A stretch of DNA of 41,804 nt from a bacterium (lineage in GTDB: Bacteria > 4484-113 > JAFGCY01): contig JAFGCY010000082.1 in the NCBI GenBank assembly GCA_016932385.1, positions 1 through 41,804 of the forward strand, written 5' to 3'. Below, one piece after another: positions 25,820 through 34,576 of this stretch. How positions within the stretch are numbered: position 1 is the stretch's first letter; every line of letters starts with the position of its first letter. The notes below the pieces were generated by a model. That model did no database searches. It had not been told where the DNA came from and saw nothing but the letters and a program-made list of their open reading frames with translations. Position numbers and translations under genes: made by a program.

Positions 25820-27448
25820 CTACGCTTCAGCTTTGCGGTCGAGCAGGCGTTCGCGGATCGCCGTGAACTGCTGCGGCCGCACATTGAGCACCTTCTCCTG
25901 CATCTTGAGCACCTGGCCGGGCTTGCCGTCCTTGGGCCGGCGCAGGTACTTCATCGGCAGGTAGCTGACGTCGAGTTCCGCCTCGTTCTGGCCCCGGCTG
26001 TGCCAGCCGGCGATCAGCGCCGCTTCTTCCAGCGTGCGTGGCGGCACGTCCTGGCCGGCGTTGAGGATGATCACGTGGCTGCCGGGGAAGTCGCGGGCGT
26101 GCAGCCAGAGGTGGCGGCCGTTACCGAAGATGCGCAGCAGCTCGTCGTTGGACTTGTCGCTGGCGCCGCAGAGGATCTGCAGCCCGTCGCTGGAGACGAA
26201 CCGCTGGTACTTCACGCCGGCGCGGTCCAGGCGCTTGCGCTCGGTCTTGAGCGGATCGGCCGGCTTTTTGTGGTCCGCCGGCCGGCGGCGCTCGATCTCC
26301 TCCAGTTCGGCCTCGGCCTTGGCGATCAGCTGGTTCAGCTTCTCGCGCCCGCGCCGCAGCCGCTGCGCGTAATGCACCAGCTCTTGCGCGTTGTCGTAGG
26401 CGCTTTTCTCGGGCGCCACCTGCTCGGCCCAGTCCGGATGGGCTTGCTGCCAGGCCTGGATGTACGCGGCGCTCGTGCCGCAGTCGTCGATCTCGCCGGC
26501 TTCGCGCAGCATCGCCAGGGCGGCCTGTTCCACCGCGTCGGCCCGGCCGGCCTGGCGCAACTGCTCACGCAGCAGGTCGATACGCGCGGCGATCCGCTCG
26601 CGTTCCACGTTCGTGCGCGCCGGTTTCAGCCCGCGCCGCTTGAGCGCTTTGCGCCACGTCTCGAGGGCCAGCCGATTGGCATCGCCGCGCTGGGTCAGGC
26701 CGAACAGCTCGGCCGTCAGGTCGCCGCGCTGCAGGCGGTGCGTGAATTCCCAAAGCGACTCCAGGTCGTAGCTGACCGGCAGCAGCGGCTCGACCTTGTC
26801 CCAGAGCTTGACGTCGCAGCCGGCGACGCGCCGCGCGAAGAAGTGCGCCAGGCTGTCCTCGGCCTCGACGCCCTCGCGGCCCGCCAGGTCCGCCAGCTCA
26901 TCGGCGAGCGCGTCGACCGTGGTCCCGGCGGCGATGAACTTACCCAGGGGCGGCGGGTCGGGCAGCGGCTTGCCGGTGATGATCCGGCGCACGCGATTCT
27001 GCTCGCGGCGCACGCGCTTGAAGATGCTGATCACCATCTGGCGGTCGCTGATCAGGTACGCGTTGCTGGCGCGGCCGACCAGTTCGTGGCGTAGGCGTTT
27101 GAGCGACTCCTGGCCGTACATGTCGCGCTGGGTGAACGTGAAAACCACGCTACGGTCGAAACCGCTTTGCTCGATCGTATCCAGCCGGTGGCCGGCCAGA
27201 TGGAAATTGAGTGCCTTGGTGAAATTGCTCTCCGGCTCGTCGGGGGCGGGCGGCCCGTCCGCGCCGCGCAGCACGGCGAGGATCGGGTATTCCTCCAGCA
27301 CGCTGATCAAGAGCGTGACCGGCCCGGCCTCGCCGGCCAGTTCCAGCGCCACGCTGCGCGGATCGTACTGGCGCGCCGCCTTCAAGCGCGCGCCGATCAG
27401 CGCCGGTCCTTCGTCGGCCAGCCAGGCTTTGAGCAGCAGAACATTCAC
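25820..27448 (-). CDS. rqcH: NFACT family protein (RqcH/Rqc2 homologue)
   Basis: This 542-residue protein has the NFACT-N domain (1-~165) with the Asp98-Arg99 pair in SGFDRSVVF that RqcH needs for tRNA selection. A middle HhH and coiled-coil region follows (~240-400). The C-terminal NFACT-R domain is KYQRFVSSDGLQILCG, LWLHARDFPGSHVIIL, AALIAGWHSRGQNEAELDV. RqcH binds stalled 50S subunits and adds alanine tails that mark nascent chains for degradation. Older annotations call the family fibronectin-binding. GTG 27448 is preceded by TAAGAT 6 nt upstream and no Shine-Dalgarno site. It is divergent from folK. Confidence 0.93.
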   Translation of the reverse strand: MNVLLLKAWLADEGPALIGARLKAARQYDPRSVALELAGEAGPVTLLISVLEEYPILAVLRGADGPPAPDEPESNFTKALNFHLAGHRLDTIEQSGFDRSVVFTFTQRDMYGQESLKRLRHELVGRASNAYLISDRQMVISIFKRVRREQNRVRRIITGKPLPDPPPLGKFIAAGTTVDALADELADLAGREGVEAEDSLAHFFARRVAGCDVKLWDKVEPLLPVSYDLESLWEFTHRLQRGDLTAELFGLTQRGDANRLALETWRKALKRRGLKPARTNVERERIAARIDLLREQLRQAGRADAVEQAALAMLREAGEIDDCGTSAAYIQAWQQAHPDWAEQVAPEKSAYDNAQELVHYAQRLRRGREKLNQLIAKAEAELEEIERRRPADHKKPADPLKTERKRLDRAGVKYQRFVSSDGLQILCGASDKSNDELLRIFGNGRHLWLHARDFPGSHVIILNAGQDVPPRTLEEAALIAGWHSRGQNEAELDVSYLPMKYLRRPKDGKPGQVLKMQEKVLNVRPQQFTAIRERLLDRKAEA

Positions 27449-27529
27449 AGTTTCATCTTACCCCGGCTCGCCGCGAAATGGATCAATTTCACGGGCTGTT
27501 GACGGGCTGCCTTTCGCGCCGATTCAGGC

Positions 27530-27535
27530 TATAAT
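27530..27535 (+). promoter_or_regulatory. -10 box of a probably leaderless folK transcript
   Basis: Perfect TATAAT ends 7 nt before the GTG start of folK, so transcription would begin at or next to the start codon. No -35 hexamer is visible at 16-18 bp. Confidence 0.55.
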
Positions 27536-27542
27536 CGGCGCA

Positions 27543-28088
27543 GTGGCTGAAAACCAGTTACATGGCTACATCGGATTAGGCAGCAACCTTGGTGATCGTG
27601 GAGCGAGTCTGCGCCGCGCGGTCTCGATGCTGATCGAGGCGCCCGGGTTGAGCGTGCTGCGTGCCAGCAGCATCTATGAAAGCCCGGCCTGGGGCTATTC
27701 GAGCGACAATGATTACCTCAACGCCGTGATCGAAGTCAGCTGGCAGGGCCCGCCGCTGGAACTGGCCAATCTCTGCTACCGGATCGAGGCCGCCGGCGGG
27801 CGCCACGAGCGCGGACCGGCCAAGCCCGGCGGCTATCACGACCGCCCGATCGACCTTGACCTGCTCTGGCTCGACGGGATCACCTGCGAGACCGAGCGGC
27901 TGGTCCTGCCGCATCCGCGCGCCCACCTGCGCTCGTTTGTGCTGATCCCCTGGGCGGAGCTGAACGATACGATCGTGCTCAACGGCAGCCGGATTGAGGA
28001 CTGGCTGGACTTCCTGCCGATCGAGGACGTGGCCGAGTTGCGCAAGGTCGAAGACGTCCGCTTGGACGATCTGCTGGTCAAACCTTAG
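27543..28088 (+). CDS. folK: 2-amino-4-hydroxy-6-hydroxymethyldihydropteridine diphosphokinase
   Basis: This 181-residue enzyme transfers pyrophosphate from ATP to the pterin in folate synthesis. GYIGLGSNLGDR (residues ~8-19), ASSIYESPAWGY, DYLNAVIEV and the signature RPIDLDLLWLDG are all present, then LVLPHPRAHLRSFVLIPWAEL. The start is taken as GTG 27543; the open frame running back to 26796 is the shadow of the NFACT gene. The ATG at 27560 is out of frame. The last ~25 residues (DVAELRKVEDVRLDDLLVKP) extend beyond the usual core. No other folate gene is nearby, although trmFO in this window uses a folate cofactor. Confidence 0.94.
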   Translation: MAENQLHGYIGLGSNLGDRGASLRRAVSMLIEAPGLSVLRASSIYESPAWGYSSDNDYLNAVIEVSWQGPPLELANLCYRIEAAGGRHERGPAKPGGYHDRPIDLDLLWLDGITCETERLVLPHPRAHLRSFVLIPWAELNDTIVLNGSRIEDWLDFLPIEDVAELRKVEDVRLDDLLVKP

Positions 28089-28231
28089 CGTAGGCGAGTT
28101 TGATCACCAACCCAGCCGCTGAACCGCACAATAATGATAGGTTGTTGCCTGGATTACCACCGGAAACTTCTACCGTTTAACATAAGGTTGTGCGAAAACT
28201 GACTGGTTTCAAGTATTTATACGCGAATGTG

Positions 28232-28261
28232 TTGACATTCCCACCCCCCCGAGGTTATACT
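28232..28261 (+). promoter_or_regulatory. Consensus sigma-70-type promoter
   Basis: Perfect TTGACA (28232-28237), an 18-bp spacer with a C-tract, and TATACT (28256-28261). It precedes the Cys-rich secreted protein, which also has GGTGGAGGA before its ATG. This is the best vegetative promoter in the window. The remainder of 28089-28231 shows nothing recognisable. Confidence 0.8.
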
Positions 28262-28290
28262 GAGTTCACTTTTAGGGTGGAGGACTTTTT

Positions 28291-28782
28291 ATGGTATGCA
28301 ACCTAAGTAGGTTTTTAATTGTTCTAGCAGTGGCAATTGGGGGCATGTGGGGGATGAACGTTGCCTTTGCTCATCCTTGTCCGGGATCGACACAGAATCC
28401 TGTCGTGGTCTGCGATTGTGGAACCCCGTCTGGGGGAGGAAAACCCGACTGCTGCGGGATTATTTCTATGGGAGCATCGGTTTGGTTTTATGAGCGGCAC
28501 ATTTGCGGTTGTGTACCCAATATTTATCCGGCGCCGAATTGCGAATCAGACTGGGCTGAGTACTATATTGAAGATTATGCTTGTTATTATTTCGAAACAG
28601 AGTGTCCAAACTGGGAGTTTCCTGCTGATTGCAACCCATGTTACTGGCCCGATTTGGGTGTGGAGGTTTCAATGGTCAGAAATTGCCAGATTGCTGGTTG
28701 CGTGCCATCTTGGGATCCAGGAGCATTTCAAGATGATTGCATGTGTGATTCGACCGGAATTCATTATGCCGGAGAATACTAA
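28291..28782 (+). CDS. Secreted cysteine-rich protein of unknown function
   Basis: This 163-residue protein has a signal peptide (residues ~1-27, ending NVAFAHP). The mature ~136 residues contain about 18 cysteines in short spacings (VVCDCG, DCCG, HICGCVP, NPCYW, DDCMCD), so it is probably a small disulfide-rich extracellular protein. I know of no family match. GC is clearly lower than in the neighbouring housekeeping genes. It has its own consensus promoter and a strong Shine-Dalgarno site, which suggests high expression. The next secreted gene starts 42 nt downstream and is probably in the same operon. In style it recalls the Cys-rich RHS tips at the left end of the window, but I see no sequence match. 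Confidence 0.75.
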   Translation: MVCNLSRFLIVLAVAIGGMWGMNVAFAHPCPGSTQNPVVVCDCGTPSGGGKPDCCGIISMGASVWFYERHICGCVPNIYPAPNCESDWAEYYIEDYACYYFETECPNWEFPADCNPCYWPDLGVEVSMVRNCQIAGCVPSWDPGAFQDDCMCDSTGIHYAGEY

Positions 28783-28824
28783 GGGTTTGTTTCCTGGGAA
28801 ACTGGAAGTACGAAGGAGAAAAAG

Positions 28825-29646
28825 ATGAAAGACACATTATTAGCTGTTATATTGACTGCCGTTTTCGTTGCAGGTTTATTCACCTATGCCTTTGCCCAAG
28901 AGGACTCGGTTCCTTGTGGCAGTTCGCTTGTTGCAGCGGACATTTACTCACCTGACTATTCCGGACGCAGCCAAGATGGACATTCAATCATTGATACCGG
29001 TACGCTCATCGCTCAACTTGGGATTAACTACTACCGTCGCATCAAGGGCCACTGGCCATCCAGTTGGGCCGAAGTGGCGGAGTTGGGATTGGCACCACGC
29101 TATCTGGAAGGGTGGAAAGGCGAATTGATAGATCCGGATAACGCCGACCTCAGCTTTTATGGTGATTTCTATTATGATGCAACGGTTAAGCCAAATGGCG
29201 AGGCGCGACTCGTTCAATACTCTAATAGTGATGGATTAACAACTTGGTATGTGCCTCTTAAGCCCACCCCAACCTATGCGGACTTTTTCCCGGCAATGGA
29301 TTCGGTAGCTCCACAGTGTGCTGTGCCATGTGAGAAACTACCGGTATTCAGTAGTTACCTTGATGATGAGAATAGGCTTGTCTACTTCGGTATGCTGGGC
29401 ATGATGTCACATGGTATTAAGTTGTTTAAAAAGCTATATAACAGGCCGCCCTACAACATTGAAGAACTTTTTGATAGTGGTCTTTGCGGGATTACACGCG
29501 AGACCATCAATCCCCTGACAGGAAAACCGTTCTATGGTGATGCTCGCGAGTACGACGTATTCTACGATTACCTGGACGACACGCGCTTCAAGCTGACTCA
29601 CATTGAAGAAAACGGCAGAATACCGAACTACGCGTTCAGCTACTAG
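28825..29646 (+). CDS. Secreted protein with two pseudopilin-like repeats
   Basis: This 273-residue protein has a signal peptide (MKDTLLAVILTAVFVAGLFT, ending YAFAQ) and GGAG 8 nt before the ATG. Two similar halves follow. The first is ~55-130 (LIAQLGINYYRRIKGHWPSS, then ELGL, LIDPDNADLSFYGDFYYD). The second is ~195-265 (HGIKLFKKLYNRPPYNIEEL, LTGKPFYGDAREYDVFYDY). Each resembles the helix plus strands of a major pseudopilin (Y....G.YP..L..L ... NP.TGKPY) without the type III signal. It is thus a secreted relative of T2SG-like folds. It is paired with the Cys-rich gene upstream. Function is unknown. Confidence 0.72.
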   Translation: MKDTLLAVILTAVFVAGLFTYAFAQEDSVPCGSSLVAADIYSPDYSGRSQDGHSIIDTGTLIAQLGINYYRRIKGHWPSSWAEVAELGLAPRYLEGWKGELIDPDNADLSFYGDFYYDATVKPNGEARLVQYSNSDGLTTWYVPLKPTPTYADFFPAMDSVAPQCAVPCEKLPVFSSYLDDENRLVYFGMLGMMSHGIKLFKKLYNRPPYNIEELFDSGLCGITRETINPLTGKPFYGDAREYDVFYDYLDDTRFKLTHIEENGRIPNYAFSY

Positions 29647-29742
29647 CTGGCCACGAGGCAGTGTGATCGGCGATAGCTCAACCAGCTAGCCATTGCCGTT
29701 AAGTGTCAGCGCGAGACGTGCTTCGTAGTATCAGCCACCAGC

Positions 29743-31938
29743 CTACGGCGCGTCCTTGGCGCAGCGGAAGCCGAAGCTGTTCAGCGCCAGGTTGGGCGGC
29801 TCGTTGTAGCGGTTGGCGCAGCGCACGATGTTGCGGCCGTTGTTGTAGCAGCCGCCGCGCAGCACGTACTCGTCGCCGCGGGCGTCCGCGTTGAACGGGT
29901 AGGCGTGGTAGGGCGTGGCCGTCCACTGCCAGACCAGCCCGACCATCCCCATCACGCCGTAGGGGCTGGCCGCCGCCTCGGCGCGCATGATCGCGCCCAG
30001 GTTCTCGTCGCGCGGCAGGATGTCGGCTGACCAGTCCTCGCCCCAGGGATAGGTGCGCCCGTCCTCGCCGCGCGCCGCCTTCTCCCATTCCGCCTCCGAC
30101 GGCAGGCGCTTGCCCGCCCATTTGGCGTAGGCCTCCGCGTCGTGCCAGGTCACTCCGCGCACGGGCAGGTCGGCCAGGCCCTGCTCGTAGTACTTCATCC
30201 AGTTGCCTTCCGGCTTGTAGCCCGCGCTGATCACGAAGTTGTGGAACTGGCGGTTGGTCACGGGGTATTTGTCGATGTAGTAGTCCGGCAGGTAGACCTG
30301 GGTCTGGGGCATCTCGTCGGTGTCGCCGGCCGAGGCGCTGCCGCCCGTGCCCATCAGGAAGTAGCCCTCCGGAATCAGGATCATCTCGCCGAGGTCGACG
30401 GGGGGAACGTAGGTCCCGCCCAGATTGCCGCCCGGCGTGGTCGGTTGGCCGCCGTCCGGCGGATTGGCGTAAAACCCGCCGTTGTTGGCGGGAGCCGCGC
30501 CCGCCCCGCTGCCGGTGATCGGCTTGAGCGGTACGGAATAGACCTGGTCCACCTCGGGCAGCGTGCCCGGTGTCACCTGGCGCACCCCGGGCGTATCCAC
30601 GGGCTGGCTGAATTCCACCGGCTCGTCCGGCGCGGTTTCCGGGGTGGCCGGTGGCTCCGCCGTCTCCAGCGGTTCCTCGCCGCCGGTACGGGCGAAGCGG
30701 CCCGGCGGGGGCGCGGTGGTCTCGCCGCCGCCATCGTCCTCCAGCGGTGCGGCGATCGGCGTGGCGTTGTCCGTGGCCGGCGGCGGAGTGAATTCCGGCG
30801 GCTCGACGGCCGGGGTGCCGGCGACGGGCAGACGCACCTCGGTCTGCCAGCTGATCCACTCGTAATCGTAAACCAGCACCGGCACGGGCTGGGGTGGGGC
30901 GGTCGGAGCCTCGGCGGTTTCACCTTCCGCCGGCTCGGTGGCCGCGGCCTCCGCTGCGGTCTCCGCTGCGGGCTCCGCGGCCGGCTCCGCGTCGGCTTCG
31001 CGGCGCGGGCGCTCGACTTCGAACGAGTCGCCATTCTGCGCGCCGGCGCCCTCGCGGCCCGTACCCGACGGCCGGCTGGGCTCGGTGGTATCGCCGTTAC
31101 CCGCGGCGTCTCCGCTCACGGGCGCTTCGTCCAGGGGCACCAGCGGGATCGCCGTGGCCGGAATGCTCTCGGGCAGCAACTCGACCTGGTTCACCGCGGC
31201 GCTCAGGCCGCTGGCGTAGATCACGATCCGCGGGTCGCTGAGCGCCTGGGTCGCCTTGACCGGCAGGTTGACGCGCAGGCGCGCCATCGGGGCCAGGCCG
31301 GAGTCGGGATGGAACAGCCCGACCAGTTCGCGGAACATCACGTTGCAAGGAATCAGCCAGGCCGCGCCGGTCACGGCGTAGCTGGCGTCGTCGCGCGTCA
31401 GGCGCGGGTCCGTCGGCCTGGTCGGCGTGATCTGCGGGTCGAGCGTGCGGATGATCTCGGCCAGGCCGGACTGAATCCGGTCGGGATTGGCGCTGGTCGC
31501 TTCTTCGATCGCCGGACCGAGCCCGGTGAAGCGCTCCAGCTGCGGGTAGCCGCCGGAATAAACGAACTCCCAGCGGCCCTTGGCGGCGTCGAAGTACATC
31601 AGCCGCGGCTCGCCGTCGGGCTCCAGCCCGTCGGGCAGGGCGACGCTGACGAAGCCGTTGATCACCACGGCGCGCGGCATGTCCGCGCCAGCCGCGCCGC
31701 TGAGTACGGTATCCAGGTCGATCTGCAGGTAGGCGCGGCGCCCGACCTCGAAATTCCCGCCGGCCCGTACCGCCGTCGTCGTCACCACCTGGGCGCCGGC
31801 AAAGTCGCGCGTCGTCGTCTGGCTGTCGAGTTCGGGATACTCCTCCGGCGCCTGGCTCCAGCCCGCGCACGGCAGCAGCAACGCCAGCACCAGGCTGGTT
31901 GCGATGATCAGTCTTCCCCGCATGGCCTTCCTCATCAT
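29743..31938 (-). CDS. Secreted protein with C-terminal SUMF1 (formylglycine-generating enzyme-like) domain
   Basis: I place the start at ATG 31938 (MMRKAMRGRLIIATSLVLAL); 31935 or 31923 are possible. The in-frame ATG at 31986 sits inside a TATAAT box and so would not be transcribed from it. A signal peptide ends near AGWSQA. The N-terminal ~200 residues are beta-rich with a GGNFEVGRRAYLQIDLDTVL region of unknown family. A long Pro/Ala/Glu-rich linker follows (~230-490). The last ~215 residues are a SUMF1 fold (ILIPEGYFLMGT, VTWHDAEAYAKWAGKRLPSE, YPWGEDW, YVLRGGCYNNGRNIVRCANR, FGFRCAKD). The two catalytic cysteines of true FGE are not present as a CxxxxC pair, so it is probably a binding domain or another SUMF1-type function. 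Confidence 0.85.
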   Translation of the reverse strand: MMRKAMRGRLIIATSLVLALLLPCAGWSQAPEEYPELDSQTTTRDFAGAQVVTTTAVRAGGNFEVGRRAYLQIDLDTVLSGAAGADMPRAVVINGFVSVALPDGLEPDGEPRLMYFDAAKGRWEFVYSGGYPQLERFTGLGPAIEEATSANPDRIQSGLAEIIRTLDPQITPTRPTDPRLTRDDASYAVTGAAWLIPCNVMFRELVGLFHPDSGLAPMARLRVNLPVKATQALSDPRIVIYASGLSAAVNQVELLPESIPATAIPLVPLDEAPVSGDAAGNGDTTEPSRPSGTGREGAGAQNGDSFEVERPRREADAEPAAEPAAETAAEAAATEPAEGETAEAPTAPPQPVPVLVYDYEWISWQTEVRLPVAGTPAVEPPEFTPPPATDNATPIAAPLEDDGGGETTAPPPGRFARTGGEEPLETAEPPATPETAPDEPVEFSQPVDTPGVRQVTPGTLPEVDQVYSVPLKPITGSGAGAAPANNGGFYANPPDGGQPTTPGGNLGGTYVPPVDLGEMILIPEGYFLMGTGGSASAGDTDEMPQTQVYLPDYYIDKYPVTNRQFHNFVISAGYKPEGNWMKYYEQGLADLPVRGVTWHDAEAYAKWAGKRLPSEAEWEKAARGEDGRTYPWGEDWSADILPRDENLGAIMRAEAAASPYGVMGMVGLVWQWTATPYHAYPFNADARGDEYVLRGGCYNNGRNIVRCANRYNEPPNLALNSFGFRCAKDAP

Positions 31939-31984
31939 TACTCGCTTATCACCGGACGATATCTGGCGCCGGTTGTTCGCCACC

Positions 31985-31990
31985 ATTATA
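31985..31990 (-). promoter_or_regulatory. -10 box upstream of the SUMF1-domain gene
   Basis: TATAAT on the minus strand (31990 to 31985). It gives a leader of about 40 nt to the preferred ATG at 31938 and excludes the ATG at 31986. No clear -35 is visible. Confidence 0.4.
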
Positions 31991-32033
31991 CCCCAGGGGG
32001 TATTGCCTGCATTGCTCCCGCGTGAGCCGCGCG

Positions 32034-34286
32034 CTACTCGGGATTGTACTTGATCGCCAGTGTATCGTACCCGCCGCCGCCCGTATCCAACGTACCGGTG
32101 ACGTTCGTCGTCGTGCCCGTCGGGTTGGCGGACACGCCGTCGAAGAACGTCAGGGCGGCGGTTTCCGCCGCGTCCAGCGCCGTGACCGCGTTGGTCGAGA
32201 CGGTTACGTCAGACCACATGCCGCTCAAGCTGGTGATCTGCCCGCACATGTACAGGTCGCTGCTGGTATCCAGCCAGCCGGCCAGGCCCGTGGGCGTGAC
32301 CGCCTCGTTTTCGTACATGCGGAAGGACAGGACGTCCAGCGCGGTGTCGCCCAGCACCGCGCAGTACAGGGCATCGTCCAGGAAATAGCCGGTTCCGACG
32401 GCGATGAAGTTGCCGCTGGAGGCCTGCTCGATCATCAAGAACTTGCTGGAGGACGACAGCGGCCAGATGAAGTCGTTCTGCAGCACGCCGCTGGAATTGA
32501 AAATCGCGACGATCGGCTGTTCGTAGGTGTCGAAGCTGTCCGAGCCACCGCAGACATAAACGGTGTTCGCCGGATCGACATACAGGCCGTAACCGAAGTC
32601 CTGGCCGGTCGAGCCCCAGTAGTGGCCCCAGATCAGGTCGAGGTCGGTGTTGATCTTCAGCACGAACAGGTCATAGGCCGAGGCGCCGAAGGCATCGGAG
32701 GTGTAGCCGGTGATGATCAGGTCGCCGTTGCCGTCCACGACGATGTCGTTGACTCCTTCGTAGCCGGAAGACAGGTCCCAGTAGGCGTCGTCCGTGATTG
32801 CGCCGTCCGACAGGTTGAAGCGGACAACCACCACATCGGTCATCGTATCGCCGAAGGTGCCGGCGACGTAGGCGCTGGTCGAGTCGCAGCAAACCGCCAT
32901 GCCGAAACTCGACGAGGCGGTGCCGGTGCCCCAGGTCGTGGTGAACTGGTGGTTGCCGTCGGAGTCGTATTTCAATAGCAGCAGCGTGGGCTGGACCCCC
33001 GTGTCCATCGTCGAGCCGCAGATATACAGGTCGTTGTTACTGTCGATGCACATGTCCTCGGAAGATTCGTCGCGGTCGGCGGCGTTGGAGTGCGTCGTGT
33101 TGTCCCAGACGCGGCCCCACTGCCAGTTGCCGTCGGAATCGTATTTGGCCAGCAGGACGTCGAACGGCGCTCCGTGGTAGCTGTTCGTATAGCCGCTCAG
33201 GTAGACATCCCCCGTGTCGTCGGTGACCACGGCGTTGAACACATCCGTGCCGGTTTCACCCCAGCTGTGCTCCCAGATCGGCCCGCTGGACGTGCCGACT
33301 TCCAGGTACGCTTCGTTGCTGTTGGTCGTATCGACGCGCACGCGGATCGGATACTGCGCCGCCGCGATATTGGGCACCAGGAAGGTGATGGAGGTGTTGG
33401 TATAGCTGATGTAGTCCGACATGTTCAATAACTCGGTGCCGCCGATGACGACGCGGTGCGTAGCGTCCTGGCCCGAGCCGAAGTTGTTGCCGGTCAGTTG
33501 GACCTCGGTGCCGGGTGCGGCACTGAGCGTATTGATCGACGTGATATACGGATCGCTGTTTACGAAGGTCTGCGTGGAGCTTTTGTCGCTGCCGCCGACG
33601 ATCACCAGCACCTGGCCGAGGGTGGTGCCCAGCGACGGCGCGACGTCGATGGCATCGGCGGTCCAGTTGCTGATCGTGGCGGGCCGGGAGGCCGGTTCGA
33701 ACCCGACGCCCGGCGTCCAATCGACTCCGGGTATATAAACGAAATCCTCCACCGAATCGTACTGGCCGAAATACTGGCCCTCGATGGTGAAGTTGTCGCC
33801 GATACCCGCCGAGGTCGGCGTGATGTTCGTGATCACGAAGTCCTGGATCGTGACCGCGGTTTCCTGGGACAGGCGGCTCTCCTCGCCGGCGGCGTTGACC
33901 GAGGTCAGGCGGTAATGAATGACCTCGCCGACCAGCGGCGCGAACAGGTCGTCGACGGTAACTTCGGGTGTCGCCAGCGCCACCTGCGGCACCAGCGGGT
34001 TGCCGCCGAACTCCACCCACAAGGTGTCCTCGCCGCGCGCGCTGTCGGGGATCGTCGTGGAGCTCTTGTACACGTGGTAGCCGGTCACGGTGGTATCGCT
34101 CACCCGCGGCCAGGTCAGGCGGACGCCGGACGGCGCGCCCGATGTATCGCGCAGCACGCTGCCCGTGAGCTGCTCTTGGTTGTTCGGGTCGGGATTGGCG
34201 GTGCCCGTATTGCCGCTGCAGCCCAGGAAGGTGCAGGACAGGATCAGGACTACCAGTAACGTTGCTTTTATCCACCAGCGTTTCAC
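32034..34286 (-). CDS. Lipoprotein with FN3-like, two IPT/TIG and SBBP propeller repeats
   Basis: This 750-residue lipoprotein starts at GTG 34286; the lipobox FLGC gives Cys23. An FN3-like domain (~40-145; SGVRLTWPRVSDTTVTGYHV) is followed by two IPT/TIG domains (~150-240, ITPTSAGIGDNFTIEGQYFG; ~245-335, INTLSAAPGTEVQLTGNNFG). A propeller follows, with blades such as DDTGDVYLSGYTNSYH, DSNNDLYICGST and LLLLKYDSDGNHQF. The C-terminus (GGGYDTLAIKYNPE) parallels that of the lipoprotein at 20536-22617. IPT, FN3 and SBBP modules are common in surface adhesion or carbohydrate-contact proteins, but no ligand can be named. It is exported and lipid-anchored. The 290-nt gap upstream (34287-34576) carries only promoter-like sites. 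Confidence 0.86.
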   Translation of the reverse strand: MKRWWIKATLLVVLILSCTFLGCSGNTGTANPDPNNQEQLTGSVLRDTSGAPSGVRLTWPRVSDTTVTGYHVYKSSTTIPDSARGEDTLWVEFGGNPLVPQVALATPEVTVDDLFAPLVGEVIHYRLTSVNAAGEESRLSQETAVTIQDFVITNITPTSAGIGDNFTIEGQYFGQYDSVEDFVYIPGVDWTPGVGFEPASRPATISNWTADAIDVAPSLGTTLGQVLVIVGGSDKSSTQTFVNSDPYITSINTLSAAPGTEVQLTGNNFGSGQDATHRVVIGGTELLNMSDYISYTNTSITFLVPNIAAAQYPIRVRVDTTNSNEAYLEVGTSSGPIWEHSWGETGTDVFNAVVTDDTGDVYLSGYTNSYHGAPFDVLLAKYDSDGNWQWGRVWDNTTHSNAADRDESSEDMCIDSNNDLYICGSTMDTGVQPTLLLLKYDSDGNHQFTTTWGTGTASSSFGMAVCCDSTSAYVAGTFGDTMTDVVVVRFNLSDGAITDDAYWDLSSGYEGVNDIVVDGNGDLIITGYTSDAFGASAYDLFVLKINTDLDLIWGHYWGSTGQDFGYGLYVDPANTVYVCGGSDSFDTYEQPIVAIFNSSGVLQNDFIWPLSSSSKFLMIEQASSGNFIAVGTGYFLDDALYCAVLGDTALDVLSFRMYENEAVTPTGLAGWLDTSSDLYMCGQITSLSGMWSDVTVSTNAVTALDAAETAALTFFDGVSANPTGTTTNVTGTLDTGGGGYDTLAIKYNPE

Positions 34287-34445
34287 AGCATCACCCGTGA
34301 TATGTGCTTCATTCTCAACGGCACGGCCTCCAACACCTCAGACAATCGCCGTGCTGTAATAAGGATTATAACCACCGTAACCGGCTGGCGGCCCAAAACC
34401 GAACGCAGGCCGAAACCGCTTAACGGATTTGTTATCCCCGGCGGG

Positions 34446-34474
34446 TTGCCTCGCGGCTGTTTCACCTGTATACT
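34446..34474 (+). promoter_or_regulatory. Promoter-like site before the SpsF-like gene
   Basis: TTGCCT (34446-34451), a 17-bp spacer and TATACT (34469-34474). It would give a leader of about 95 nt to ATG 34577. Confidence 0.45.
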
Positions 34475-34576
34475 TAAGTACATTGCAGCGCTTGACATGC
34501 AATCTTGGAAGGCAGAACCTAACCCCATCTTCCATGGCGCTCACCCCACGAACTTTCGCGCGGAGGCGTTCACTTA

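Noticed and set aside
27499..27504. TTGACG as -35 of folK
   Set aside because: The spacer to TATAAT would be 25 bp, too long for a sigma-70 promoter.
26796..27542. N-terminal extension of the folK frame
   Set aside because: This part is antisense to the NFACT gene. FolK homology begins after GTG 27543, which also has a TATAAT 7 nt upstream.
30142..32025. 627-codon plus-strand frame
   Set aside because: It is the antisense shadow of the SUMF1-domain gene, rich in Arg and Gly, with no recognisable domain.
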